A model generated the notes under the pieces. The model searched no databases. It worked only from the letters and a program-made list of their open reading frames with translations, and had not been told where the DNA came from. A program made the position numbers and the translations under genes. From positions 1 to 55,310 of the forward strand of contig JADZEY010000091.1 of assembly GCA_020850315.1 (NCBI GenBank): a DNA stretch of 55,310 nt, written 5' to 3'. Source of the DNA: Armatimonadota bacterium. GTDB lineage: Bacteria; Bacteroidota; Ignavibacteria; OLB7. This document shows positions 43,028 through 51,890 of this stretch, piece after piece (within the stretch, counting starts at the first letter, position 1; each line of letters starts with the position of its first letter).

Positions 43028-44611
43028 ATGAAACGTAGAGATTTCCTGAAGCGGACGGCCCCGGCGGCACTGCTGCCGTTCACGATTGGGGGCTTTGGGG
43101 TGAGGGCCTACGCCCGCACGCCACTGCTGGACGCACTGACAGCATCGGCGGTTGACACCGACCGGGTGCTGGTACTGGTGCAAATGAACGGCGGAAACGA
43201 CGGGCTGAACACGGTTATTCCGTTGGATCAATACAGCAGCTACAACGCTGCACGCACCAACATCGCAATCGCCGAAAATCAGATACTGAAGCTGACCAAC
43301 GCCACCGGCATCCACCCGCAAATGACCGGCATCAAAACGATGTACGATGAGCAGAAGGTGCGCGTGGTGCAAAGCGTTGGATATCCGAACCCCGACTTCT
43401 CCCACTTCCGCAGCACCGACATCTGGCTGACCGCCAGCGACTACGACCAGTATATCAGCACCGGATGGCTGGGGCGGTATCTGCAGGAGGAGTTCCCCGG
43501 CTTCCCAGCGGGTTATCCGAACGCCCAAATGCCCGATCCGTTGGCGATCCAAATTGGCTCAACAATCAGCACTGCGCTGGAGACGGACGTTGCCAACATG
43601 GGGATGGCCTTCAGCGACCCAACCTCCTTCTACAACATCGTCAATGGAACCGGCAACGACCCCGCGCCCGACACCAACGCTGGCAACGAGCTTGACTACA
43701 TCCGCCAAGTTGGCCAGCAGATCCAGCTGTTCGCCACGCCGGTGCGGAACGCTGCGAACAAGGCGGCCAACAAGTCCAAACTCTATCCGGCAGCGCGCCA
43801 AAACGTGCTGGCCGACCAGCTTGCAATCGTTGCAAAGCTGATTTCCGGTGGGCTGAAAACCCGCATCTACATTGTGAACATCGGCGGGTTCGACACGCAC
43901 GCAAACCAGAACAGCGGCGGCAACGGAACCCCGGTTCCGCACGGCACGCTGCTGGGCCAAGTGTCGGTTGCAATCCAAGCATTCCAGGATGACTTGCGGC
44001 TGTTGGGATTGGAGGATCGTGTGGTGGGGATGACCTTCAGCGAGTTCGGGCGGCGGATAAAATCAAACAGCAGTGCCGGGACCGACCACGGCGCGGCGGC
44101 TCCGCTGGTGGTGTTCGGCACCAACGTGATTCCGGGAATTTTGGGGGCCAACCCAATCATCCCCGCCAACCCCACACCGAACGACAATCTGCCGATGCAG
44201 TTCGATTTCCGCGCCGTCTATGCCTCGTTGCTGAAGGATTGGTTTGGCACGCCCGACAGCGAGCTGCAGAAGGTGCTGTTCCGCAACTTCCCGATCCTGC
44301 CAATCATCAAAGGGACCAGCAGCGGTGTGGAGTCCGAGCGGGGGGAGAGTGCTGTAATTACGCTTGGCGCGGCGTATCCAAACCCTGTGCGATCCACAAC
44401 GCGGATTCCGTTCAGCATCGGCGGCGGGCATACCGAGCTTTCGATCTTCGACAGCGAAGGCCGCCGCGTTGCCACGCTGATTGACCGCACGCTCCCGGCC
44501 GGAACCCACGAGGCCACATTCGACGCAACCGAGCTTCCGCCGGGAAGCTACTACTGCCGATTGCAGAGCGGAGCGGTGAGCAGAATGGGGCAGGTGGTGG
44601 TGGTTCGGTGA
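43028..44611 (+). CDS. DUF1501 protein with Tat-like signal and T9SS sorting domain
   Basis: A 527-residue protein. Its N-terminus (MKRRDFLKRTAPAALL to RAYA) is a Tat-type signal with RRDFLK. The DUF1501 core has QMNGGNDGLNTVIP near 55, NPDFSHFRSTDIW near 125, GGFDTHANQN near 285, and FSEFGRRIKSN with GTDHGAAAPLVVFG near 340-360, as in alkaline-phosphatase-like sulfatases. The C-terminal 90 residues form a T9SS sorting domain (YPNPVRSTTRIPF, ending MGQVVVVR). A Tat route followed by T9SS export would be unusual. An AAAAGGGA ribosome site precedes the ATG. The stop codon TGA starts a heptamer array. Confidence 0.9.
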   Translation: MKRRDFLKRTAPAALLPFTIGGFGVRAYARTPLLDALTASAVDTDRVLVLVQMNGGNDGLNTVIPLDQYSSYNAARTNIAIAENQILKLTNATGIHPQMTGIKTMYDEQKVRVVQSVGYPNPDFSHFRSTDIWLTASDYDQYISTGWLGRYLQEEFPGFPAGYPNAQMPDPLAIQIGSTISTALETDVANMGMAFSDPTSFYNIVNGTGNDPAPDTNAGNELDYIRQVGQQIQLFATPVRNAANKAANKSKLYPAARQNVLADQLAIVAKLISGGLKTRIYIVNIGGFDTHANQNSGGNGTPVPHGTLLGQVSVAIQAFQDDLRLLGLEDRVVGMTFSEFGRRIKSNSSAGTDHGAAAPLVVFGTNVIPGILGANPIIPANPTPNDNLPMQFDFRAVYASLLKDWFGTPDSELQKVLFRNFPILPIIKGTSSGVESERGESAVITLGAAYPNPVRSTTRIPFSIGGGHTELSIFDSEGRRVATLIDRTLPAGTHEATFDATELPPGSYYCRLQSGAVSRMGQVVVVR

Positions 44612-44677
44612 AGAGTGAAGAGTGAAAGGTGAAGAGTGAAAGGTGAAGAGTGAAGAGTGAAGAGTGAAGAGTGAAAG
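44608..44677 (+). repeat. Ten-unit GTGAAGA/GTGAAAG heptamer array
   Basis: Ten tandem units, each 7 nt, run from 44608 to 44677 with no interruption. The TGA stop of the DUF1501 gene (44609-44611) lies inside the first unit. The same unit is seen after the second barrel gene at 35095-35122. Confidence 0.92.
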
Positions 44678-44738
44678 GACAGAGGGCTGCACGACGTTGG
44701 TTGTGCGGCCCTCCCCGTTGTTGAGCGCGGTGGGGTGG

Positions 44739-47024
44739 TTATTCAGTAGGGAGCGAAATCGTTGGTGTACCGGCTGGCTTCAGGTTGCGCGGGGCACGCA
44801 TGATAAGCCACAGAATGGGGATCACCCCCCCCAGGGTGAACAAGGCTCCGCCGATAATCCGTAGCCACGTAAAGGTTTGAAAGGTTGTTCCATCAACGAA
44901 CTCGGCACTGCGGGCGTACCAGAACCCACGCTCGACGATGGTCAGGAACTGATAGAGTCCCACCGGGAACAGGTCAAGGATCACCATCAGCAGCAGCCCG
45001 ATATTGATTGACCAAAACGCTGTACGGGTAAGCCGTGGATTCCAGGCATGATCCTTCATCACCAACCGGCTGCAGAAAAGCACCGCTGCAAGTGCCAGAT
45101 TGCCATAGACCCCCATCAACGCCGCGTGCCCGTGGTTCACCGTCAGGTAGCTTCCGTGCTCGTAGTAGTTGGCGATTGGAAGGTTGATGATAAACCCCAG
45201 CACCCCTGCTCCAAAGAAATTCCAGAAGTTCACGCCAACCAGGAACAGGAAAACATCGGGAAATCCAAACGCGGCTTTCGGCTGCGGCGACTCCGATGCA
45301 AGCGTTGATGGCAACCGGGAGAACCGCCACGCTTCCAACGTTAGCAGCACCAGGGGAATCACCTGAAGTGTGGAGAAAACGCTTCCTAATGCCATTGTTC
45401 CAACAGGCTTTGCATTCCAGTAAAAATTGTGCGAGATGCCAAGCAAGCCGGACCCCAAGAAGAGGAGCGTTGCAATGTAGATCACCCGAATAGCAGCTTG
45501 CTTGCTGACTAACCCCATCAGCACCATAAAGGACCCAATCAGCACAGTGGTGAAGACCTCGAAAAACGCCTCGGCCCACATATGAATAACACACCACCGC
45601 CAAAAATCGGCGATCACAAAATTGGTTTCCGGCTGCGTGATGAACCCGGAAACCAGTAAAATCATGATGCTTCCGGTGGCATACACCATCCAGTTTGGCA
45701 GCCCCCAGGGTTGCCCTTTCACAAACGCAGGCTTTAAGCCGCGATAGATAGTAATAGACCAGAGCAACAGCACCACTGCCAGCAATATCTGCCATGTCTT
45801 CCCAAGCTCCACATACTCCCATCCTTGATGCCCAAACCAGTACCAGGCATCGGCCAGCAGGCCATGTGGCCCCATAAAAATCCCCACCATCATTCCGGCC
45901 ACCATCAGCAGGGTGATGATGAAGATGCTACGAATCAACCCCCGTTGCCCAGGTGGTTGCTGCGGGGCGATAATCGGCAACACAAACAGCGAGCCACCAA
46001 TCCAGCAGGCACTTATCCAAAGCAGCGACAACTGCACGTGCCAACTTCTGGTGACAACCAACGGCAACAACGTGGAGATGTCGTAGCCGAAAAAGTGCAC
46101 GAACCCAACAAAATCATGGACTGTTAAAATGCCAGCAAGCACCTGCAACCCAAACAGCAGCATGGCAACATACAGGAAGGCAAACGCCGAACGCTGCATT
46201 GGATGAGGGACGTAGCCGGCAACATCCAGTACGGAAAGGAATGGGCGCGCACGCGAGGTGTATGTGTGGCTTGTGAGCTTGTCCAGCGAGCCATGGAAGT
46301 AGAGCACCAACCCCAACCCAATGATGAGCCCAAAGGATCCAATGATGCTCCATAACACTACCGGCGCGGTGGGGGTGTTCCCAACCTCAGGGTCGTAGGG
46401 CCAGTTGTGGGTGTAGCTGAAGGTCTCCCCGGGGCGTTCGGCACCGCACACCCATGCCCCCCAGAAAAAGAAGGAGGCAAGGGAGCGAATTTCTGCTGGG
46501 TTGGTGACGGTGCGGGTTGCTGGCAGTTGGGCTACGTAGTGTTCAGCAAGCCGCTTGGCCGCATAGGCTTGCGCTGGAGTGATCTGTATTCGCTGGGTCT
46601 GCGGGTTGTAGCCGTTCTGCTTAATCTCCTGCTGGACTTGCTTCTCAATTCCAAGCCGCAGCATTGCTTGCTCTTGTGCTGGGGCTTGTGCGGCTTGCTG
46701 CTGGTAAAACTCGCGCATGAAGGTCGCGGTTAGGTGCAACGCCTCGGCAGTATAATCGGGGCCGCGGTTTGCGCCATCGCCGAACATACTTCCGTAATCC
46801 ATCAGCCCATACTTCTGGAAGACAAGTTGCCCTGCGGTAATATCCTTTGCTTCGATAACCACCGCCCCATCTGCCGTCGTAAAATCCACAATCGGCGGGG
46901 CTTCGGTGTAGGTGTGGATGCCAATCATCATCACCCCAGCAATGCTGATGGTGAAAATTATCAGCAGCGGCAGCCACCAGTTCCGTGGCTCCATCAGGTA
47001 GGAGGTAAAACGAAATGATCCCAT
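44739..47024 (-). CDS. norZ: Nitric oxide reductase, quinol-dependent (qNor)
   Basis: The 761-residue membrane enzyme reduces NO to N2O with quinol electrons. It begins with an N-terminal helix (residues 17-36) and a periplasmic domain (about 40-210) fused to the NorB core, the arrangement of qNor. About thirteen further membrane helices follow. Heme and iron ligands are visible: RSWHVQLSLLW (near 333), the HMWAEAFFEVFTT segment (near 485), and VNHGHAALMGVYGN near 632. No norC or cytochrome c subunit gene lies nearby, in keeping with qNor. No other denitrification gene is in the window, so the role may be NO detoxification. A CRP/FNR-like site stands 65-78 nt upstream. Confidence 0.95.
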   Translation of the reverse strand: MGSFRFTSYLMEPRNWWLPLLIIFTISIAGVMMIGIHTYTEAPPIVDFTTADGAVVIEAKDITAGQLVFQKYGLMDYGSMFGDGANRGPDYTAEALHLTATFMREFYQQQAAQAPAQEQAMLRLGIEKQVQQEIKQNGYNPQTQRIQITPAQAYAAKRLAEHYVAQLPATRTVTNPAEIRSLASFFFWGAWVCGAERPGETFSYTHNWPYDPEVGNTPTAPVVLWSIIGSFGLIIGLGLVLYFHGSLDKLTSHTYTSRARPFLSVLDVAGYVPHPMQRSAFAFLYVAMLLFGLQVLAGILTVHDFVGFVHFFGYDISTLLPLVVTRSWHVQLSLLWISACWIGGSLFVLPIIAPQQPPGQRGLIRSIFIITLLMVAGMMVGIFMGPHGLLADAWYWFGHQGWEYVELGKTWQILLAVVLLLWSITIYRGLKPAFVKGQPWGLPNWMVYATGSIMILLVSGFITQPETNFVIADFWRWCVIHMWAEAFFEVFTTVLIGSFMVLMGLVSKQAAIRVIYIATLLFLGSGLLGISHNFYWNAKPVGTMALGSVFSTLQVIPLVLLTLEAWRFSRLPSTLASESPQPKAAFGFPDVFLFLVGVNFWNFFGAGVLGFIINLPIANYYEHGSYLTVNHGHAALMGVYGNLALAAVLFCSRLVMKDHAWNPRLTRTAFWSINIGLLLMVILDLFPVGLYQFLTIVERGFWYARSAEFVDGTTFQTFTWLRIIGGALFTLGGVIPILWLIMRAPRNLKPAGTPTISLPTE

Positions 47025-47088
47025 GGCAGATTCGTGAAGATGAGGTTGTGCTCGGTCACAAACTATCCACTATCAATCGGCGATGGTG

Positions 47089-47102
47089 ATGACATAGATC
47101 AT
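47089..47102 (-). promoter_or_regulatory. CRP/FNR-family-like palindrome upstream of qNor
   Basis: ATGACATAGATCAT has the TGA-N6-TCA core of FNR/DNR/NnrR sites (consensus TTGAT-N4-ATCAA), 65-78 nt before the qNor ATG. Match is incomplete. Confidence 0.35.
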
Positions 47103-47150
47103 ATCTTCCCCCTCTTCTTTTTTCATCGTGGGAGAAAAAAAACTCCCCCC

Positions 47151-47213
47151 AAAAACAACCAAGGCGTGGTACCCGGAAGCAACACTGCACCCCGTGCGAA
47201 CCACGCCTTGTTG
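47151..47213 (-). terminator. Terminator of the aldolase gene
   Basis: AAGGCGTGGT (47161-47170) pairs with ACCACGCCTT (47200-47209), extended by CAAC/GTTG. On the minus strand the second arm is followed by GGTTGTTTTTGG. It lies 18 nt after the aldolase stop. Confidence 0.75.
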
Positions 47214-47230
47214 AAGTTTTTTCAGCTCCG

Positions 47231-48289
47231 CTACGCCACCGTCACCGCTGGCTCCAGATAGACATCTTGGATTGCGTGAAGCAGTGCGGCCCCTTCGGCC
47301 ATTGGGCGCTGGAAGGCTTTGCGCCCGCTGATAAGCCCGTGCCCGCCGGCGCGTTTGTTGATGACGGCGGTCTTCACCGCTTCGGCCATGTCGCTATCGC
47401 CGCTGCTGGCTCCGCCGGAGTTAATCAGCCCCACCCGCCCCATGTAGCAGTTGGCCACTTGGTAGCGGCACAGGTCAATCGGGTGGTCGCTGGTAAGCTG
47501 GTCATAGACCTTCTTGTGGGTTTTGCCAAACTTCAGCGCGTTGTAGCCGCCGTTGTTTTCGGGCAGTTTCTGCTTGATGATGTCGGCCTGAATCGTCACC
47601 CCCAAGTGGTTGGCTTGCCCGGTTAGATCCGCCGAGACGTGATAGTCCTTGTCATCCTTCACCGCGAACGCGCTGTTCCGCAGGTAGCACCACAGGATGG
47701 TGGCCATCCCGAACTCATGAGCCAGGGCGAACGCCTCGGCGATCTCCTGAATCTGGCGCGAGGCTTCCGGCGAACCGAAGTAGATGGTGGCCCCCACCGC
47801 CGCCGCCCCCATATCGTAGGCTTGCTGGATAGTGCCGAACAATATCTGGTCGTGCTTGTTGGGGTAGGTGAGCAGTTCGTTGTGGTTGATCTTGACGATG
47901 AACGGGATTTTGTGGGCGTATTTCCGGGCCACCATTCCCAGCACGCCGTAGGTGCTGGCCACGGCGTTGCAGCCCCCTTCAATCGCCAGCTTCACAATGT
48001 TTTCGGGATCGAAGTAGATGGGGTTTGGCGCGAACGACGCGCCCGCCGAATGCTCAATCCCCTGATCCACAGGAAGGATGGAAAGGTAGCCGGTGCGGTG
48101 CAGCCGTCCGGTGGCGTACATCCACGCAAGGTTGTGCAGCACGCGGTTGTTCCGGTCGGATTGGATGAACATATCATCCACAAATGCTGGGCTGGTCAGG
48201 TGCAGCGATTCTTTGGGGATGGTGGTGCTGGTGTGGTTCAGCAGGTAGTCGGCCTCGGCCCCAAGCAGTTCTTGGATTCGTTCGATCAT
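47231..48289 (-). CDS. fbaB: Class I fructose-bisphosphate aldolase, DhnA/FbaB type
   Basis: The 352-residue enzyme cleaves fructose 1,6-bisphosphate by a Schiff base. It belongs to the DhnA-type class I aldolases: [15 protein letters not shown] near residue 70, [15 protein letters not shown] near 100, [12 protein letters not shown] near 127, [11 protein letters not shown] near 160, and [14 protein letters not shown] near 300. The Schiff-base lysine is expected in [12 protein letters not shown] near 250. The length is normal for the DhnA type. ATG 48289 is chosen since an AGGG site precedes it; the open frame extends upstream through the promoter. A TATCTTTG box is 55 nt upstream. No class II enzyme is in the window. 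Confidence 0.94.
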   Translation of the reverse strand: MIERIQELLGAEADYLLNHTSTTIPKESLHLTSPAFVDDMFIQSDRNNRVLHNLAWMYATGRLHRTGYLSILPVDQGIEHSAGASFAPNPIYFDPENIVKLAIEGGCNAVASTYGVLGMVARKYAHKIPFIVKINHNELLTYPNKHDQILFGTIQQAYDMGAAAVGATIYFGSPEASRQIQEIAEAFALAHEFGMATILWCYLRNSAFAVKDDKDYHVSADLTGQANHLGVTIQADIIKQKLPENNGGYNALKFGKTHKKVYDQLTSDHPIDLCRYQVANCYMGRVGLINSGGASSGDSDMAEAVKTAVINKRAGGHGLISGRKAFQRPMAEGAALLHAIQDVYLEPAVTVA

Positions 48290-48343
48290 GGATGGACCCT
48301 GATTGTGAGATTGATGAAAGGTTGGATCTATGCAGCAGTGGCG

Positions 48344-48351
48344 CAAAGATA
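48344..48351 (-). promoter_or_regulatory. TATCTTTG -7 box of the aldolase gene
   Basis: On the minus strand TATCTTTG matches TANNTTTG exactly, 55 nt before the aldolase start. A -33 box at 19 nt is not evident. Confidence 0.5.
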
Positions 48352-48553
48352 GGGGTTGCCCGACAATGGAGGTTCTTTCCAACTTCTAACGCTTCTGTTG
48401 TTGGTTAGTGGGACTGGCCGTTGTAGCTTCGCAGCCGAAAAACGCTTGGGTATCCAAGCCGACAAATAACTATCCAACCAAACAACGCCGATAACAGCCA
48501 ACCAGTAGTTGTTGTGGCCGAAATTGATCTGCCGTTAATCGCTAATCGTCTCC

Positions 48554-49006
48554 ATGCTACGTGATACATTGCTTGCCCTGTCAATCACCGCTTGTGCGGT
48601 GGCCCTGGTTTCTGGCTGCGAATCGAACCCAACGCCGCCAACGCCAATAGATAGCACAACGCTCTTCCAAAATGTCCCCCCTGGTTCCAGCAAGTACCTG
48701 GTGCGGGTGGTGGAGCTGAACATCAACCCTAAAGTCAAAGATTCCACGGAGTTTTTTGTGCTGAAAAATTTTGGCAGCACAACCATTCGGCTGGATAAAT
48801 GGCGGTTGGTCAGTGCCGATAACCAGTACACCCTGAAGTTGGATGAAGCCCCAATCCTTGCGGGGAAACTCTATCGGCAGATCAGCCTGTTCACCGATAA
48901 ACCGAAAGAAACCGGCGACACGCTGTGGCTACTGGATGAGGTCAACGACACCATCCAGAAGGTGATCTACGGCGCGCTTCCCAAAGGGGAGCCGTACCGG
49001 TTGTGA
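48554..49006 (+). CDS. Lipoprotein with lamin-tail-like domain
   Basis: This 150-residue protein has a lipoprotein signal: LALSITACAVALVSGC, Cys 22 being lipidated. The mature part contains EFFVLKNFGSTTIRLDKWRL followed by a beta-rich segment, which resembles the lamin-tail domain (LTD) found in many bacterial surface proteins. Function is unknown. It is alone between the divergent aldolase gene and a convergent DUF3160 gene, and a large hairpin follows it. Confidence 0.75.
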   Translation: MLRDTLLALSITACAVALVSGCESNPTPPTPIDSTTLFQNVPPGSSKYLVRVVELNINPKVKDSTEFFVLKNFGSTTIRLDKWRLVSADNQYTLKLDEAPILAGKLYRQISLFTDKPKETGDTLWLLDEVNDTIQKVIYGALPKGEPYRL

Positions 49007-49065
49007 GAAAGGAGGGGGGGATGGAAGGATAGAGTGAGGTTGCACGAAGACAATCCAGAAACAGC

Positions 49066-49111
49066 GCACGCGCAGAAAGCTCCGTAGCCAACGGAATCTT
49101 TCTGCGCGTGC
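49066..49111. terminator. Large hairpin between convergent genes
   Basis: A perfect 14-bp stem, GCACGCGCAGAAAG with CTTTCTGCGCGTGC, encloses a second stem TCCGT/ACGGA. No long T-run follows on either strand. It may act as a bidirectional terminator. Confidence 0.55.
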
Positions 49112-49169
49112 TTGTTCAGTGGAGAAGAGAATATCTGCTTAGCGCGTTGCTGAAAACGCCCAACATCCG

Positions 49170-51563
49170 TTACCGCGTCACCATAAACCGCCCGGAAGCG
49201 ATTGTGCGGCTGTCGGTATCTATCACCCGGATAAAGTAGCTGCCGTTGTTGATGTTTTCCAGCGGGATCATATCAAACCGCTGGCCGTTATCAATGCTGA
49301 CCGGCGAAGAGCGGTAGATCACCTGCCCGTTCCCATTCACCACTGCCAGTGATACTTCAGCCCCGTTCATGCGTGGTGCTTGGATTGTGAACCAGAGCGC
49401 GCCGTCACCCCGCCGCACCACATTCGACTCCAACTCAAGCTGGGCGGTGGGGGCGGTGCTGCGGCGTTCGGCAAGGCTTGGCTGGTAGGCAGCCGTTACG
49501 CTGCGTAGCGTGGCGCGCACGGGCCGGAACGTTGCGGCATCTTGCGCTGTGTTTACGTCTGGTGAAATCAGCCCGCTGGTCCATGCGGGTGCTTGCGGGC
49601 CGCGCTGGTTTCCAACGATTGTTCCCGTCCATTCTTGGGCCGGTGTGGTGGTCTCGTAGTAGCTGTAGATTGCTCCACGCGCCAACGTCAATGGTTGCTG
49701 GCCGTTGCTGCTGGGGAGTATCACGTAGATTGCCAGCGGGTGGCCGTTTGCAATCCGCAGGTTTTTGGCATTGACGGCTCCGGCGGCAATCATCATCCCT
49801 TTGGGGGATAGCGTTGGGTCGCTGGCGGTCTCGTATGCCGCAATTTTTCCGGGCATTGCGGCAATCAACTCTTGCTGTTCCGTCGTCAGTGGTTGGCCTG
49901 CCAATGTCAGCGATGCAATGTTCATCAGCCCTGCCGCGCTGTTTTCAATGTCGCGCAATTTGCCTGTAAGGTCTTGGCCAATCAGGTCGCCAAAGCGTCC
50001 GTCGGCAACGCCGTTGCGCAGATACTGAGCCATGGATGCAATGCGCCCCCACGTGCGTGGCCGAAGCTCCACATAGCCTTCTGCAGTTCTGGTTGCTGTG
50101 CCCGTTGCGGTTGCGGTTTGGCGCGGTGCGATTGCTGTTGTTGCGCTTGGCAGCACCGAAGATGGATGTTGAAAATCGCCCCACGCTCCCAGCGCACCCA
50201 GGTTCAGCCGTGCGCGGTAGGCATCGCTTCGCATGAAGCGGGGGAAGCCTTCGCCAAGTTCTTCGGTATCAACATAGGATTGAAGAGTATAAAGGGTGAT
50301 CCAATCAATATCTTGGGCCCAGTGCTCGGCAGGGCGATGGCGGAAGGCTTCACTAACGCTGCTTCCGTCGTTTCCTGATAGCCCTGCAATCAGTGCGGTT
50401 CCAAGCCGGCCCACTTCCCCTTGCGCCAGCAGTGTACGGTTCACCGATGCTGGGCGTGGAAGAAACACCAACTGGTAGTTGCGGCCCCGGATTTCGGCGG
50501 GGGCTTGCTCGGAAAAGTATTCAGCAAACTGCTGGATTTCGGCGTTGCTCCCGGCCCCTGCCGAAGCAAACCCGTAGGTTCCGTAGAACCCACGCAGCGC
50601 GCCGCCCAGCATCGCTGGTGATACATCCTGGTCGCTGCGTCCGTGGAAAAATGCCAGTAGATCGGAAAGATCGTGGAAGCTGAGTCCAAGGCTATTTCCG
50701 TCGGTGGTTTCTATTGTTCGTGCAAGTATCATTGCCATCCGAATCGTGGTGGGGTCGGCATCGGGCGCGATAGCAAATCCAACACTGTTCAGCCATGCCA
50801 ACGCCCGGTGTAGCCGGGAAGATGCTTCATCAAACCCTTGCTCCGAGGCCAGCGCAAACGTTGCCGGGTTCATCTGCGCCCCAATCACAATCGGCGATTC
50901 GATGGTGTTGGTTCCGTGCTCAATCTGCTCCACCTGTTTTTTTACTACCGTGGCCACGCGCGGGTCGGGGGCAACCTCGGGGTCTATCAGTTGGATTGCG
51001 GTTTGCGTCCATGCCAGCAATCGTAGGTTTGCTTCGTAGGCTGGTGTTCCGCTGCTGCTGCGGTCAAGCTGGATGGAGATGGCCGCCGCCAATCGTTCCA
51101 TTGTGCCACGTAGTGCGGGCGTTATCTGGTCACGCTCGATGCGGCGTTCGGCCTCCATCATGGTGCTGCGTAGCCCATGCAACACTGCATCGGTGGTGAT
51201 AAAAGGGGGAAGGTCGTTGTTCTCGGGGAAGTATGCTTCGGCAAATGTTCCCATTGCTTCGGGGCGCACCAGAATGTTGTTGCGGCGTAGCATTGCGCGC
51301 TCGGCTTGGGTGAAGTGCTGGCTCCATTCCAACTGGTCGGGCGTTTGAACATTGGTAAATTCGCCAGCAATGGCGGGTTCGTTTCGCCCAAGCTCGGCAC
51401 GGAAAGTGGGAAGATTGTAGGGTGAGTAGATACCAAAGGCTGTGGTAATCGGCGCGGCTATCGTCTCGGCAGTGGCTGGCTGCTGGGCCAATAGCGTGGT
51501 GGAATCGGTGATGCTGATGGAGCCGGCAAGGATTGCAACGGCCCAAACGTGCTTCGTGTTCAT
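49170..51563 (-). CDS. DUF3160 protein with T9SS sorting domain
   Basis: A 797-residue secreted protein. The signal peptide ends near residue 27 (LLAQQ). The body is DUF3160: ERAMLRRNNILVRPEAMGTF and ENNDLPPFITTDAVLHGL near residues 85-130, DLLAFFHGRSDQD near 310, and YTLQSYVDTEELGEGFPRFM near 430. Family role is not established. The last 85 residues form a sorting domain (LELESNVVRRGDGALWF, ending ASGRFMVTR). An AGGAGA ribosome site supports ATG 51563. It is divergent from the next lipoprotein gene. Confidence 0.88.
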   Translation of the reverse strand: MNTKHVWAVAILAGSISITDSTTLLAQQPATAETIAAPITTAFGIYSPYNLPTFRAELGRNEPAIAGEFTNVQTPDQLEWSQHFTQAERAMLRRNNILVRPEAMGTFAEAYFPENNDLPPFITTDAVLHGLRSTMMEAERRIERDQITPALRGTMERLAAAISIQLDRSSSGTPAYEANLRLLAWTQTAIQLIDPEVAPDPRVATVVKKQVEQIEHGTNTIESPIVIGAQMNPATFALASEQGFDEASSRLHRALAWLNSVGFAIAPDADPTTIRMAMILARTIETTDGNSLGLSFHDLSDLLAFFHGRSDQDVSPAMLGGALRGFYGTYGFASAGAGSNAEIQQFAEYFSEQAPAEIRGRNYQLVFLPRPASVNRTLLAQGEVGRLGTALIAGLSGNDGSSVSEAFRHRPAEHWAQDIDWITLYTLQSYVDTEELGEGFPRFMRSDAYRARLNLGALGAWGDFQHPSSVLPSATTAIAPRQTATATGTATRTAEGYVELRPRTWGRIASMAQYLRNGVADGRFGDLIGQDLTGKLRDIENSAAGLMNIASLTLAGQPLTTEQQELIAAMPGKIAAYETASDPTLSPKGMMIAAGAVNAKNLRIANGHPLAIYVILPSSNGQQPLTLARGAIYSYYETTTPAQEWTGTIVGNQRGPQAPAWTSGLISPDVNTAQDAATFRPVRATLRSVTAAYQPSLAERRSTAPTAQLELESNVVRRGDGALWFTIQAPRMNGAEVSLAVVNGNGQVIYRSSPVSIDNGQRFDMIPLENINNGSYFIRVIDTDSRTIASGRFMVTR

Positions 51564-51890
51564 CGTCTCTTTCTCCTACTTGAACTGATAATCCGACGTG
51601 TACGGCGAAGCAGTGTTGGCGCGATAGGCTCTGATCCGTTAGGTTGATTAGTAGTTGCTGCCAGTGTGGCTGAACTGATCTACGAATCAACTCCCTCAAG
51701 AATTGTGCCACCGACTGCTGTTCTGCCGTGCGCTTCTCCGTTAGGTAGAACGCGGCGCAAGCAGACAGCAGCACGGGGGAAAAGTGAAATAGGAACATGG
51801 CGGCGTTTCAGAATTGCACAACATCAGCAAGCCGGAAGCAGAAACGAAGAGATGTCGTAACGCTTGCCCCCCTTGCGCGAAAAGAACCAG
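51564..51890. other. Divergent intergenic region, no gene seen
   Basis: Divergent starts of the DUF3160 gene and of a lipoprotein gene are separated by this stretch. No RNA gene or clear promoter box stands out. Open frames on both strands extend from the neighbours but lack conserved sequence. Confidence 0.5.

Noticed and set aside
44608-44677. Possible CRISPR array
   Set aside because: Units are 7 nt and tandem, with no spacers and no cas genes in the window.
47129-47146. Small GGGAG-A8-CTCCC hairpin upstream of qNor
   Set aside because: A 5-bp stem is too short to call a second terminator or a regulatory RNA.
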